DNA of 64,000 nucleotides from Gammaproteobacteria bacterium (lineage in GTDB: Bacteria; Pseudomonadota; Gammaproteobacteria; Steroidobacterales; Steroidobacteraceae), in the NCBI GenBank assembly GCA_025350055.1, contig JANXYK010000025.1:27519-91518 (forward strand), in the 5' to 3' direction. Position numbers and translations under genes: made by a program. This document shows, piece after piece, positions 17,870 to 24,857 of this stretch. Each line of letters begins with the position of its first letter. Within the stretch, counting starts at the first letter, position 1. The notes below the pieces were generated by a model. The model saw nothing but the letters and a program-made list of their open reading frames with translations. It ran no database searches and had not been told where the DNA came from.

Positions 17870-17958
17870 GCCTGCCTCCGGGCGCAGACTGTAATCGAGC
17901 CCGGGCAGGTACGCATCTGTACCCGGGCAGGCAGGGACGCCACTGGTCTGCTAGAGTT

Positions 17959-17984
17959 TCGATATATCTAAATAGATATATCGA
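17959..17984. promoter_or_regulatory. Perfect 26-bp palindrome, probable ModE-type operator
   Basis: Two 11-base arms, TCGATATATCT and AGATATATCGA, flank a 4-base AAAT spacer, giving an exact inverted repeat. The TATAT/ATATA half-sites resemble the known ModE box of Escherichia coli, in which TATAT half-sites face each other. It lies between the divergent ModE-like and ModA genes, about 20 bases before the preferred modA start and 90 bases from the regulator start. That position would allow it to block modA transcription or act as a shared operator. Confidence 0.7.
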
Positions 17985-18003
17985 TACCAAGGGGGTGTCG
18001 CCA

Positions 18004-18840
18004 GTGCCAAGTCGCCATCGAAGCCCATTGTTCAGCGGCATGTTTGCCGCCCTGTTGTGTGCGCTCATGTGCATGCCCACGCGCGCCGGTGCCGCGAATG
18101 CGCACACGGGCGCACCCACTGTTGCACCGGCGGCAACGTCGGCACGCAGCCTCACGGTATTCGCTGCCGCCTCGCTCACCGACGTGCTGCAGGAGCTGGG
18201 CGATCAGTACACGCGCGATACAGGTGTAAAACTGATCTTCTCATTTGCAGCCAGCCCGATGCTGGCGCGACAGATCGAGAACGGCGCGCAGGCTGACCTG
18301 TTCATCTCAGCAGACCAGGAATGGATGGACTACCTCGATCAGCGCGGCCTGATCCAGCGCTCCTCGCGCCATAACCTGGTGGGCAACCGGCTCGCGCTGG
18401 TGGCCCGTGCGGATAGTCCGGTTCAATTGACGATCGCGCCGCATTTTCCGCTGCGCGCAGCGTTGAAAAACGAACGTCTCGCGGTCGCTGATCCCGATTC
18501 AGTGCCAGCCGGTCGCTACGCTCGCTCCGCGCTGGTGAGCCTGGGTGTGTGGGATGAGCTGGCCGAGCGCCTGGTGCGCGCCGAGAACGTGCGTGGTGCG
18601 CTGTTGTTCGTCACTCGCGGCGAAGCGCCGCTGGGCATCGTCTACGAAACCGATGCCTTGATCGAACACAGGGTGAAGATTGTCGGCTTGTTTCCAGAGG
18701 AATCCCATGTGGCGATAACCTATCCTGCGGCATTGACCAAAGTCGCCAATGAGCATTCCCGTGCTCTAATAGAATATCTGGATGGACCAGTCGCCCAGGC
18801 GGCGTACCAGAAATATGGATTCTTGATCGCGAAGAAATAG
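18004..18840 (+). CDS. modA: Molybdate-type periplasmic binding protein ModA
   Basis: This protein of about 278 residues has a signal peptide (MFAALLCALMCMPTRAGA region) and the ModA core: LTVFAAASLTDVLQELGDQY, FSFAASPMLARQIENGAQAD and LFISADQEWMDYL. Later come NRLALVAR, LAVADPDSVPAGRYA and GIVYETDA. Family members bind molybdate or tungstate through backbone and Ser contacts such as those in AAASL. The GTG at 18004 is preferred since AAGGGGG lies eight bases upstream; GTG 17995 and ATG 18040 are alternatives. No modB or modC follows; an OprP-like porin gene comes 48 bases downstream. The inner-membrane partners must therefore be elsewhere in the genome. Confidence 0.85.
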   Translation: MPSRHRSPLFSGMFAALLCALMCMPTRAGAANAHTGAPTVAPAATSARSLTVFAAASLTDVLQELGDQYTRDTGVKLIFSFAASPMLARQIENGAQADLFISADQEWMDYLDQRGLIQRSSRHNLVGNRLALVARADSPVQLTIAPHFPLRAALKNERLAVADPDSVPAGRYARSALVSLGVWDELAERLVRAENVRGALLFVTRGEAPLGIVYETDALIEHRVKIVGLFPEESHVAITYPAALTKVANEHSRALIEYLDGPVAQAAYQKYGFLIAKK

Positions 18841-18888
18841 CAAGCGCTGCGCGAATCAGCAGCGTCGCACTACCCATTGGAGAGCATC

Positions 18889-20550
18889 GTGAAGCAAGTA
18901 TTGAAGATCGCCATTGCCGCAGCCTTTTGCATCCTGGCGCAGGCTACGGCAGTCGCGGCGGCTCCTGCCTCGGGCAGCGTTGCGAAGCAGCTCGAGGCCA
19001 TGCAGAAGACGCTGGCCGCCATGCAGCAGCAGCTCGAGGCGCAACAGCAGCAGATCGCCGCACAGCAGGCCGCGCTCGAAGCACTGCACGCACAGCAGCC
19101 GGCTGCCAAGGAGCAACCCGCACAGCTCGCGCAACAGCAGCGGGAACAACAGCAACAGGCGGCCATCGACGCGCTCGAACAAGCGGCCACCAAGGCGCGC
19201 CTGGCCGCGCAGGAGCAGCCCAAGCTCACATTCTCGAACAACCGCCCGACCATCACCAGCTTCGATGGGCGCTCTTCCATCGCGCTGCGCGCGTTGGTGC
19301 AGCTAGACGCAGCCCACTACAGCCAGGACGCTGCCGGCCCGCTCACCAGCGACTTTCGTCGTGGCTCGGTGGGCGCTACCGCCAATCGCGAGACCGACGC
19401 AGCCCGTGACCTGAGCGATGGCGGCTATTTCCGGCGCGCGCGTTTCGGTGTGGAAGGCAAGATCGCGCAGTTCTTCAACTACAAGCTGCTGCTCGAGTTG
19501 GGCGGTGCCGGCACCGAAGGCCCGACACGCATCAACGATGCCTGGATCTCCTACACGGGTATCGCGCCTTTCACGTTCCAGCTCGGTGCCTTTGCGCCTA
19601 CTGCGGGCCTGGCGGACAGCACCGTGCCCGATGACCTGCTGTTCATGGAGCGTCCGAGCAGCTCGGAGCTGGCGCGTGCACTGAGTGGTGCCGATGGCAG
19701 AATCGCCCTCTCGTGGCGTGCCGGTGGTCCGCGTTGGTTGAGTGCGCTTACGCTCACCGGCCGCACCGTCAACGATGCCGAAGTCAATGACGCACAGACT
19801 GCGCTGGTGGGGCGCGTCGCGGGTTTGCTGGCCACCAGCGACAACTACAATGTGCACCTGGGTGCCAACGGCACTTACGTGATCCATCCGGCTGATCAGG
19901 GCCCCTCGGTCACTGCTGGTCGCTATGCGGTTCGCCTGCGTGATCGGCCTGAACTGCGCGTCGACAGCACACGCCTGATCGATACGGGCTCCATCGATGC
20001 CGATCACGTCTATGCCATGGGTGTGGAACTCGCCGCCAACCGGCGCAACTGGTTGCTGCAGGCCGAGCGCAACTGGCTCGGCATCGAGCGTCGCGCCTCC
20101 ACGCTCGCGAATCCGCACTTCAGCGGCTTCTACGTTGAAGGCAGCTGGGTGATCACGGGCGAGAGCCATCGCTACAACGCCGCCACCGGTTCGTACCAGT
20201 CACCGCGCCCTGCCATCCCCTTCGACGGCAAGGGCGGGTGGGGCGCCTGGGAGCTGGCGCTGCGCTACAGTCGCGCGGACCTCGACAGCGACAGCGGCGC
20301 TGTCGGCTTCGCAGCACCGGCCGACGGCATCCGCGGCGGCGTGCAGTCAATCACCACGGCTGGGCTCAACTGGTATCCCAACAGCAACGTGCGTTTCATG
20401 TTCGATGTTCTGCACGTGAACGTGAACCGCCTGAACCCGGCCAGCGCCACCGGCACGCCCTTCGGCGCCGCGCCGGCGACGCCGCCCGTGGGCGCCCAGA
20501 TCGGTCAGGACTTCAACGCCTTCGCGCTGCGCTCGCAATACAGCTTCTGA
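18889..20550 (+). CDS. OprO/OprP-family anion-selective porin
   Basis: The 553-residue outer-membrane protein has a signal peptide (LKIAIAAAFCILAQATAVAAA). A Gln/Ala-rich coiled coil follows (about residues 25-105), which may form a periplasmic trimerisation stalk. The beta-barrel part starts near FDGRSSIALRALVQLDAAHY, with hallmarks GGYFRRARFGVEGK, FNYKLLLELGG and RINDAWISYTG, and ends in Phe (LRSQYSF). OprP relatives conduct phosphate or pyrophosphate. Here it follows modA and has no Pho box, so another oxyanion such as molybdate is plausible. The GTG start at 18889 has GGAGAG upstream, better than the TTG at 18877. Confidence 0.85.
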   Translation: MKQVLKIAIAAAFCILAQATAVAAAPASGSVAKQLEAMQKTLAAMQQQLEAQQQQIAAQQAALEALHAQQPAAKEQPAQLAQQQREQQQQAAIDALEQAATKARLAAQEQPKLTFSNNRPTITSFDGRSSIALRALVQLDAAHYSQDAAGPLTSDFRRGSVGATANRETDAARDLSDGGYFRRARFGVEGKIAQFFNYKLLLELGGAGTEGPTRINDAWISYTGIAPFTFQLGAFAPTAGLADSTVPDDLLFMERPSSSELARALSGADGRIALSWRAGGPRWLSALTLTGRTVNDAEVNDAQTALVGRVAGLLATSDNYNVHLGANGTYVIHPADQGPSVTAGRYAVRLRDRPELRVDSTRLIDTGSIDADHVYAMGVELAANRRNWLLQAERNWLGIERRASTLANPHFSGFYVEGSWVITGESHRYNAATGSYQSPRPAIPFDGKGGWGAWELALRYSRADLDSDSGAVGFAAPADGIRGGVQSITTAGLNWYPNSNVRFMFDVLHVNVNRLNPASATGTPFGAAPATPPVGAQIGQDFNAFALRSQYSF

Positions 20551-20566
20551 GTCGCCAGAATAGCCG

Positions 20567-20977
20567 CTATGAGGTGGCAACTGCAGTTACGGCGCGCTTT
20601 TGGTCTTTGAACAGTGTGACGCAGAATCGGGCATCGGAGGTGAAATGCTGGTCAATGGAAAGCACGCGCATCCGTTCGCCGACCGAATGCAGCAGCAAGC
20701 GATACACGAGTTGCATCGTGTTGATGATATCGGTAATGGCGAGCACGATTGCGTCCGGACCGTGCGCTTAGATCGTGTCGAGCGTAGTCACTACCGATTT
20801 CCTCCGCGAGTTTCTGATCGACCGTACCCAGCAACTGCATCAGGCCGCCCCACTGAAACGCCTTCTTCGCGGCCTTGCGCTCCGGCTCGCCCTCTTGCCC
20901 CAGCGCTCAGGCACATCGCGCAAGACGCGTCGGCTTGGTGCGTAGGCCGAGCCGCCGCCTGTGATCTTTTGATTCAT
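20567..20977 (-). pseudogene. Decayed small gene, family not recognised
   Basis: Three protein-like stretches occur in order but in different frames on the minus strand. The first runs from ATG 20977 (MNQKITGGGSAYAPSRRVLR). The second contains ERKAAKKAFQWGGLMQLLG and VDQKLAEEIGSDY. The third, after a TAA, contains IVLAITDIINTMQLVYRLLL and FCVTLFKDQKRAV and ends at TAG 20567. Two frameshifts and one stop indicate a dead gene of about 135 codons. It lies 28 bases downstream of the AbiEi gene on the same strand. The rest of the 455-base interval after the porin shows no other gene. Confidence 0.5.
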
Positions 20978-21005
20978 GTTGCGCCTGCCCCGGGATTGCT
21001 CGTAT

Positions 21006-21614
21006 TCATCCAGTTCTCAAGATTCTGACGCGCTCGGCGATAAACGCCTGCCGACCAGATGACTTCACCAAATGGGTATATTCCTTCAGCCGCTGCCACT
21101 GAAAGCGACGCGGAATCGTGAGTTCGGGAAGCTTTGAGAACACCCGCGATCTTCCCGGTGCGAGATACACGAGGTCGAACAGGGCTTTCTCGGGCGTCGC
21201 GATCTTGGCATCGGAGGCGGTGGCAAGCTCAAAACCCTTGAAGAGCTCTGGCGGCATGCGATGGAAGGAAATCGTGCCCATCGGTGTCCGCAGGCGGCGG
21301 GGTCGCGCTGGCGTAACGGCGTAGATGACCGAGGGAATCTGCTCGATCATTCCATGATGGAACAGCGCCGATTGCAGTGAGATGTAGGCCGGGTAGGGCG
21401 CGAGGATCAGTTCGGGCAGCGCAAGGCGGTCAAGCCTCTGGTTCACCAGCCAGCGACCCCGGCTGAGATGGATGATCATTCCTTCTGCCGCGAGGCGGCG
21501 GAGGATGGTGGTGGCATTGCTGCTTGAAACCTGCAGCAGCGCGGCAACATCGCGCGATTCCACCACGGGGGTTGCAAGCGCTTGCAGTTGCTGCAGGGCT
21601 TCGATCTGGTTCAT
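21006..21614 (-). CDS. Type IV toxin-antitoxin AbiEi-family antitoxin
   Basis: This 202-residue protein has an N-terminal winged-helix domain (VVESRDVAALLQVSSSNATTILRRLAAEGMI, then HLSRGRWLV). The C-terminal part is typical of AbiEi antitoxins: AYISLQSALFHHGMIEQIP, YAVTPARPRR and ATPEKALFDLVYLA. AbiEi represses its operon by binding inverted repeats and counteracts the nucleotidyltransferase toxin. It overlaps the upstream toxin gene by four bases (ATGA), so both are made from one message; the toxin-first order is less usual for this family. Confidence 0.88.
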   Translation of the reverse strand: MNQIEALQQLQALATPVVESRDVAALLQVSSSNATTILRRLAAEGMIIHLSRGRWLVNQRLDRLALPELILAPYPAYISLQSALFHHGMIEQIPSVIYAVTPARPRRLRTPMGTISFHRMPPELFKGFELATASDAKIATPEKALFDLVYLAPGRSRVFSKLPELTIPRRFQWQRLKEYTHLVKSSGRQAFIAERVRILRTG

Positions 21615-22369
21615 GGCCGCAGGGCCTCCAGACCGCCCACGACTTGTTCCAGCAGCTCGTTCCAGGCCTGCTTGTTGCCGTAGTGGCCCTGATACTCAGG
21701 CTCCAGAAAGGCGAGGACTTGACCGGCGAATGCGTCGTAGTCCACCGCCATCGCATTGTTGATGGCTGCAGCAAGGTGGGCAGCGGCTGGCACGGGCAGC
21801 GCCTTCTCGCCCCCGCCCGCATCCATCAGCAGTTTCAGATCGAATACGTCCCGCGATTGAACCTGTTCGCGCAATGCCAGCGCCGAAACCTTCTGGGCCA
21901 ATGCGGCATGCACTGTGTAGTGCTGCACGATTACCGGATAGAGGCGGTACGTCCGGATGATTCCCGCGTCCACGGCTTTCACTTCCTTCTGATCGTCCAG
22001 GCCACGGCGTGAGAATTCGATCTTTGTTGGCACTTCGGCGCCAGATTCCGTGTTCCGCAGGGTCAGTTTCCAACGCTGCGTTGTCTGTGCCTGCTTGGGT
22101 TGAGTGGTTTTGACCAGTTCGATGCCTTGTGCCCGCAGCGCCTTCAAGAAACCTGGCTCGACTAGCAGTCGATTCACGTTGTTCTGGAGGGAGCCAACGG
22201 CCATCGTCTGGATGTCCAGATCCATGTCCTCTGAGTAGCGGATGCTCTTTAGGAAGAACCGCAGGTTGCTGCCGCCCTTAAGGGAAAAGAGAACTTTGTT
22301 CACGCGCGTGCCGAAGACCCTCAGGAACAGCAGGTGGAAGATTTCGATGGTTTGACGTTCAGTCCACAT
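21611..22369 (-). CDS. AbiEii/AbiGii-family nucleotidyltransferase toxin
   Basis: The 252-residue protein carries the DUF1814 nucleotidyltransferase signature: KGGSNLRFF (K31-S34) followed by YSEDMDLDI with metal-binding D48 and D50. It also has IEFSRRG, the YTVHAALAQKVSALALREQVQSRDVFDL block (catalytic Lys and Asp region) and a helical C-terminus. Family toxins transfer nucleotides, for example to tRNA acceptor ends, and can give phage abortive infection. ATG 22369 is chosen because ATG 22396 lies inside a 44-bp palindrome likely to be the operator; the longer form would have 261 residues. All key residues seem intact, so the toxin is probably active and held in check by AbiEi. Confidence 0.88.
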   Translation of the reverse strand: MWTERQTIEIFHLLFLRVFGTRVNKVLFSLKGGSNLRFFLKSIRYSEDMDLDIQTMAVGSLQNNVNRLLVEPGFLKALRAQGIELVKTTQPKQAQTTQRWKLTLRNTESGAEVPTKIEFSRRGLDDQKEVKAVDAGIIRTYRLYPVIVQHYTVHAALAQKVSALALREQVQSRDVFDLKLLMDAGGGEKALPVPAAAHLAAAINNAMAVDYDAFAGQVLAFLEPEYQGHYGNKQAWNELLEQVVGGLEALRP

Positions 22370-22375
22370 GGGATC

Positions 22376-22419
22376 CACATTACGCGTAATCGACATATAT
22401 GTCGACTACGCGTAATGTG
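22376..22419. promoter_or_regulatory. 44-bp near-perfect palindrome, probable AbiEi operator
   Basis: The arms CACATTACGCGTA and TACGCGTAATGTG are exact reverse complements. Inside them, after a single mismatched pair, lies the exact inner palindrome TCGACATA/TATGTCGA. The site sits seven bases upstream of the chosen toxin start and would cover its promoter. AbiEi antitoxins are known to bind inverted repeats upstream of their operons, so autoregulation is the likely role. Confidence 0.65.
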
Positions 22420-22493
22420 AAAGAGTTTGTCATTTGGGAAGGCGTGGATGGGTCGGCGCCCCGCCCATCCGCCGGCTCCTCGTCCATCAGGCT

Positions 22494-22592
22494 CAGCCCC
22501 GCAACCGTTCGGAACGGGAACTCGCCGGGTACCGCGATGCCTTGGCGCTGATCCACGACTCAGGGCGGACGCTGGAAGCCGACCGACAATGA
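22494..22592 (+). pseudogene. Possible remnant of a Fic-family gene
   Basis: Thirty-two codons ending at TGA 22590-22592 read QPRNRSERELAGYRDALALI and then HDSGRTLEAD. This resembles the segment before the Fic fold in Fic/DOC-family proteins, where an AGYRDALALIH-like helix is common. No start, no HPFxxGNGR catalytic motif and no continuation are present, so it would be a fragment only. The frame differs from that of dusA downstream. The similarity is recalled from family patterns and needs a search. Confidence 0.3.
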
Positions 22593-22666
22593 CGTCGTCG
22601 ATAGCAGGCGCAGCCAAACAGTCTGGAAAGCATCATGTCTCCCCGGCAAACGATAGACTACCCGGA

Positions 22667-23740
22667 ATGCGCAGGAATCCCGCAGAAACAGCACGAGTGG
22701 AAAGCACTACAACAATAGGCACTTCCGCCGAGAAACGCAGCGATTCGATTGATCGCCGAGTGTCAGTTGCCCCGATGATGGACTGGACCGACCGCCACTG
22801 CCGCTACTTCCTGCGCGGCTTCTCCCCACGCGTGCTGCTCTACACCGAGATGATCACCAGCGAGGCGCTGCTGCGTGGACAGTCCGCGCGCTTGCTGCAC
22901 TTCGATCCCGCCGAGCAACCTGTGGCCCTGCAGCTGGGTGGCAGCGAACCTGCGCGTCTCGCGGCGGCGGCGCGACTGGGCGAGGCGGCCGGCTACCGCG
23001 AAATCAACCTGAACTGCGGCTGCCCCAGCGATCGCGTACACGCCGGCGCGTTCGGCGCCTGCCTGATGGCAGAGCCCGCGCGCGTGGCCGAATGCGTGAG
23101 TGCGATGTGCGCCGCAGTCAATATCCCTGTCACCGTGAAAATGCGCATCGGCATCATCGCGGGTGGCAAAGCCGCGAGCCCCTTGCGCACGCGCTTGCAG
23201 GACTACGCGGAGAGCGACTTCGAGCGCCTGATCGAATTCACCAGCGCAGTCAGTGCTGCGGGTTGTGGGGTATTCATCGTGCACGCGCGCCAGGCCGTGC
23301 TCGGCGGCCTCTCGCCGAAGGAAAATCGCGAAGTGCCGCCACTGCGTGCGGATATCGTGCAGCGCCTGGTAGCGCAGTTCCCGTCACTGCGGTTCGTGCT
23401 CAATGGCGGCCTGCGCACTGCCCCGCAGGTGCAAGCAGCGCTGCAGTGGAGCGCCGGTGTGATGCTCGGTCGCGAGGCCTATCATCGTCCGTACATCCTC
23501 AGTGAATTGCATCAGGCCGTGTTCGATGAGCCTTGGCAGCGCCCGGAGGAGGGCGCGCTGCTCGATCGCATGGCGGACTACGCCGAGCGTGAGCTGGCCG
23601 CGGGCGAACCGCTGAGCGCCATCACGCGGCACATGTTCGGCCTCTACGCAGGGCAGCCCGGCGCGCGCGCGTATCGTCAACGCCTGTCACTGGGCGTGCG
23701 CGAACCTGGTGCCGGAGCTGCGTTGCTGCGCGCCCCATAG
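22667..23740 (+). CDS. dusA: tRNA-dihydrouridine(20/20a) synthase DusA
   Basis: This FMN enzyme of about 357 residues reduces uridine 20/20a in the tRNA D-loop with NADPH. DusA hallmarks are VSVAPMMDWTDRHCRYFLR, LYTEMITSEAL, VALQLGGSEP, the catalytic-Cys motif INLNCGCPSDRV, VTVKMRIGI, FIVHARQAVLGGLSPKENR, VLNGGL and the FMN phosphate site GVMLGREAYHRPYI. The start is unsure: ATG 22667 is used, and GTG 22697 would remove ten residues. The 5' end of dusA is a known integration target for phages and islands, and an AbiE toxin-antitoxin islet lies directly upstream here. Confidence 0.93.
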   Translation: MRRNPAETARVESTTTIGTSAEKRSDSIDRRVSVAPMMDWTDRHCRYFLRGFSPRVLLYTEMITSEALLRGQSARLLHFDPAEQPVALQLGGSEPARLAAAARLGEAAGYREINLNCGCPSDRVHAGAFGACLMAEPARVAECVSAMCAAVNIPVTVKMRIGIIAGGKAASPLRTRLQDYAESDFERLIEFTSAVSAAGCGVFIVHARQAVLGGLSPKENREVPPLRADIVQRLVAQFPSLRFVLNGGLRTAPQVQAALQWSAGVMLGREAYHRPYILSELHQAVFDEPWQRPEEGALLDRMADYAERELAAGEPLSAITRHMFGLYAGQPGARAYRQRLSLGVREPGAGAALLRAP

Positions 23741-23906
23741 CCGCCTCTCATATATATGTGCAGGCCCGGCCCCCCCGGTGGCCCCTATTGAGGGGTCTAA
23801 GCCGATGGTCAGGAAGGCACTCTTGCGTATAATCATCGGGTTGCTCCCATCTTATGTGAACTAGGGTGTGGATCTGGGGGCTGAGCGCCGAGGCGCCAAT
23901 CAGAGC

Positions 23907-24812
23907 ATGGTCAAGGACATCGAGCTGGCGATCCTGTTTGCCGACGTGGTCGGCTCCACCCGGCTGTTCGAGGAGCTGGGGGATCAGCGCGCGCGCGCGA
24001 TGGTGGCGATCTGCATCGATGTGATGCGCACGGCGACCGAGCAGCACAACGGCACGGTGATCAAGACCATCGGCGATGAGGTGATGGCCACCTTCCCCAC
24101 GGCCGATGACGCGCTCAATGCCGCCGGCCAGATGCAGAAGCAGATCAATGCGCACGCCGAACTGAAGAACGAGGGCCACGCGGTCGTGATCCGCATCGGC
24201 TGCCACTTTGGCCCTGTGGTGATCGAGGCGCGTGATGTGTTCGGTGCCAGCGTGCACACCGCCAATCGCATGACCAGCCAGGCGAAGGCCGGGCAGATCA
24301 TCACCACCGCGGCCACGGTCGAGCGGCTCTCACCCGAGTGGCGCGCATCGGTGCGGCAGATCGATGTCGCCACCATCCGCGGCCAGGGCGGCGAAGTGGC
24401 ACTCTACGAAGTGCTGTGGCAGACGGAAGATGTCACCAGCATGTTGCCGGCGATCGCGCTCAACGCGCACGACCGGCGCCGCACGCTGCGGCTGCGCCTG
24501 CGCATCGGTGAGCGCGAAGTGGTGGTCGATAACGAGCACGTGCAGATGGTGATCGGCCGCGCCGACGAGTGCGATCTGATCGTGCGCGGCAACCTGATCT
24601 CGCGCCTGCATGCGCGCGTGGATTTCAATCGCAACCGCTTCGTGCTGACGGACCAGAGCACCAACGGCACCTTCGTGCAGATGCAGGGCCAGGAAGAGGC
24701 ATTCGTACGGCGCGACAGCGTCGCCATCAAGGGCGAAGGCATGATCGGGTTGGGCAAGGTGCCGACGGCCGATGACGCGCAGACTATCCGTTTCGTCAGC
24801 GAAGAGAACTGA
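23907..24812 (+). CDS. Class III adenylate/guanylate cyclase domain fused to an FHA domain
   Basis: The 301-residue protein has an N-terminal class III cyclase domain (residues 1-170): AILFADVVGSTRLFEELGD with the first metal Asp, IKTIGDEVMATFP with the purine-site Lys and second Asp, and DVFGASVHTANRMTSQA. In the last motif the usual transition-state Asn after Val is His, while Arg is kept. The C-terminal FHA domain (about 205-290) shows VIGRADECDLIV, SRLHARVDF and STNGTFV, which bind phosphothreonine peptides. The pairing suggests second-messenger output linked to Ser/Thr kinase signalling, or a non-catalytic receptor. ATG 23907 is chosen; GTG 23868 is an alternative. A TATAAT at 23828 could be its -10 box. 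Confidence 0.85.
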   Translation: MVKDIELAILFADVVGSTRLFEELGDQRARAMVAICIDVMRTATEQHNGTVIKTIGDEVMATFPTADDALNAAGQMQKQINAHAELKNEGHAVVIRIGCHFGPVVIEARDVFGASVHTANRMTSQAKAGQIITTAATVERLSPEWRASVRQIDVATIRGQGGEVALYEVLWQTEDVTSMLPAIALNAHDRRRTLRLRLRIGEREVVVDNEHVQMVIGRADECDLIVRGNLISRLHARVDFNRNRFVLTDQSTNGTFVQMQGQEEAFVRRDSVAIKGEGMIGLGKVPTADDAQTIRFVSEEN

Positions 24813-24857
24813 GCCCTGCTCGACGGCAACGCCCTGTAGTGGCGTTCAGCCCCGGTG

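Noticed and set aside
17901..17932. Repeated CCCGGGCAGG between the ModE-like and ModA genes as a molybdenum-cofactor riboswitch
   Set aside because: The region is too short for that RNA motif and its core could not be recognised; the palindrome explains the regulation better.
20600..21028. Plus-strand open frame between the porin and AbiEi
   Set aside because: The opposite strand gives better protein-like segments, although broken; the plus frame shows no family pattern.
23782..23795. CCCCT-ATTG-AGGGG hairpin after dusA as a terminator
   Set aside because: The stem is short and no T-run follows, so it is not called.
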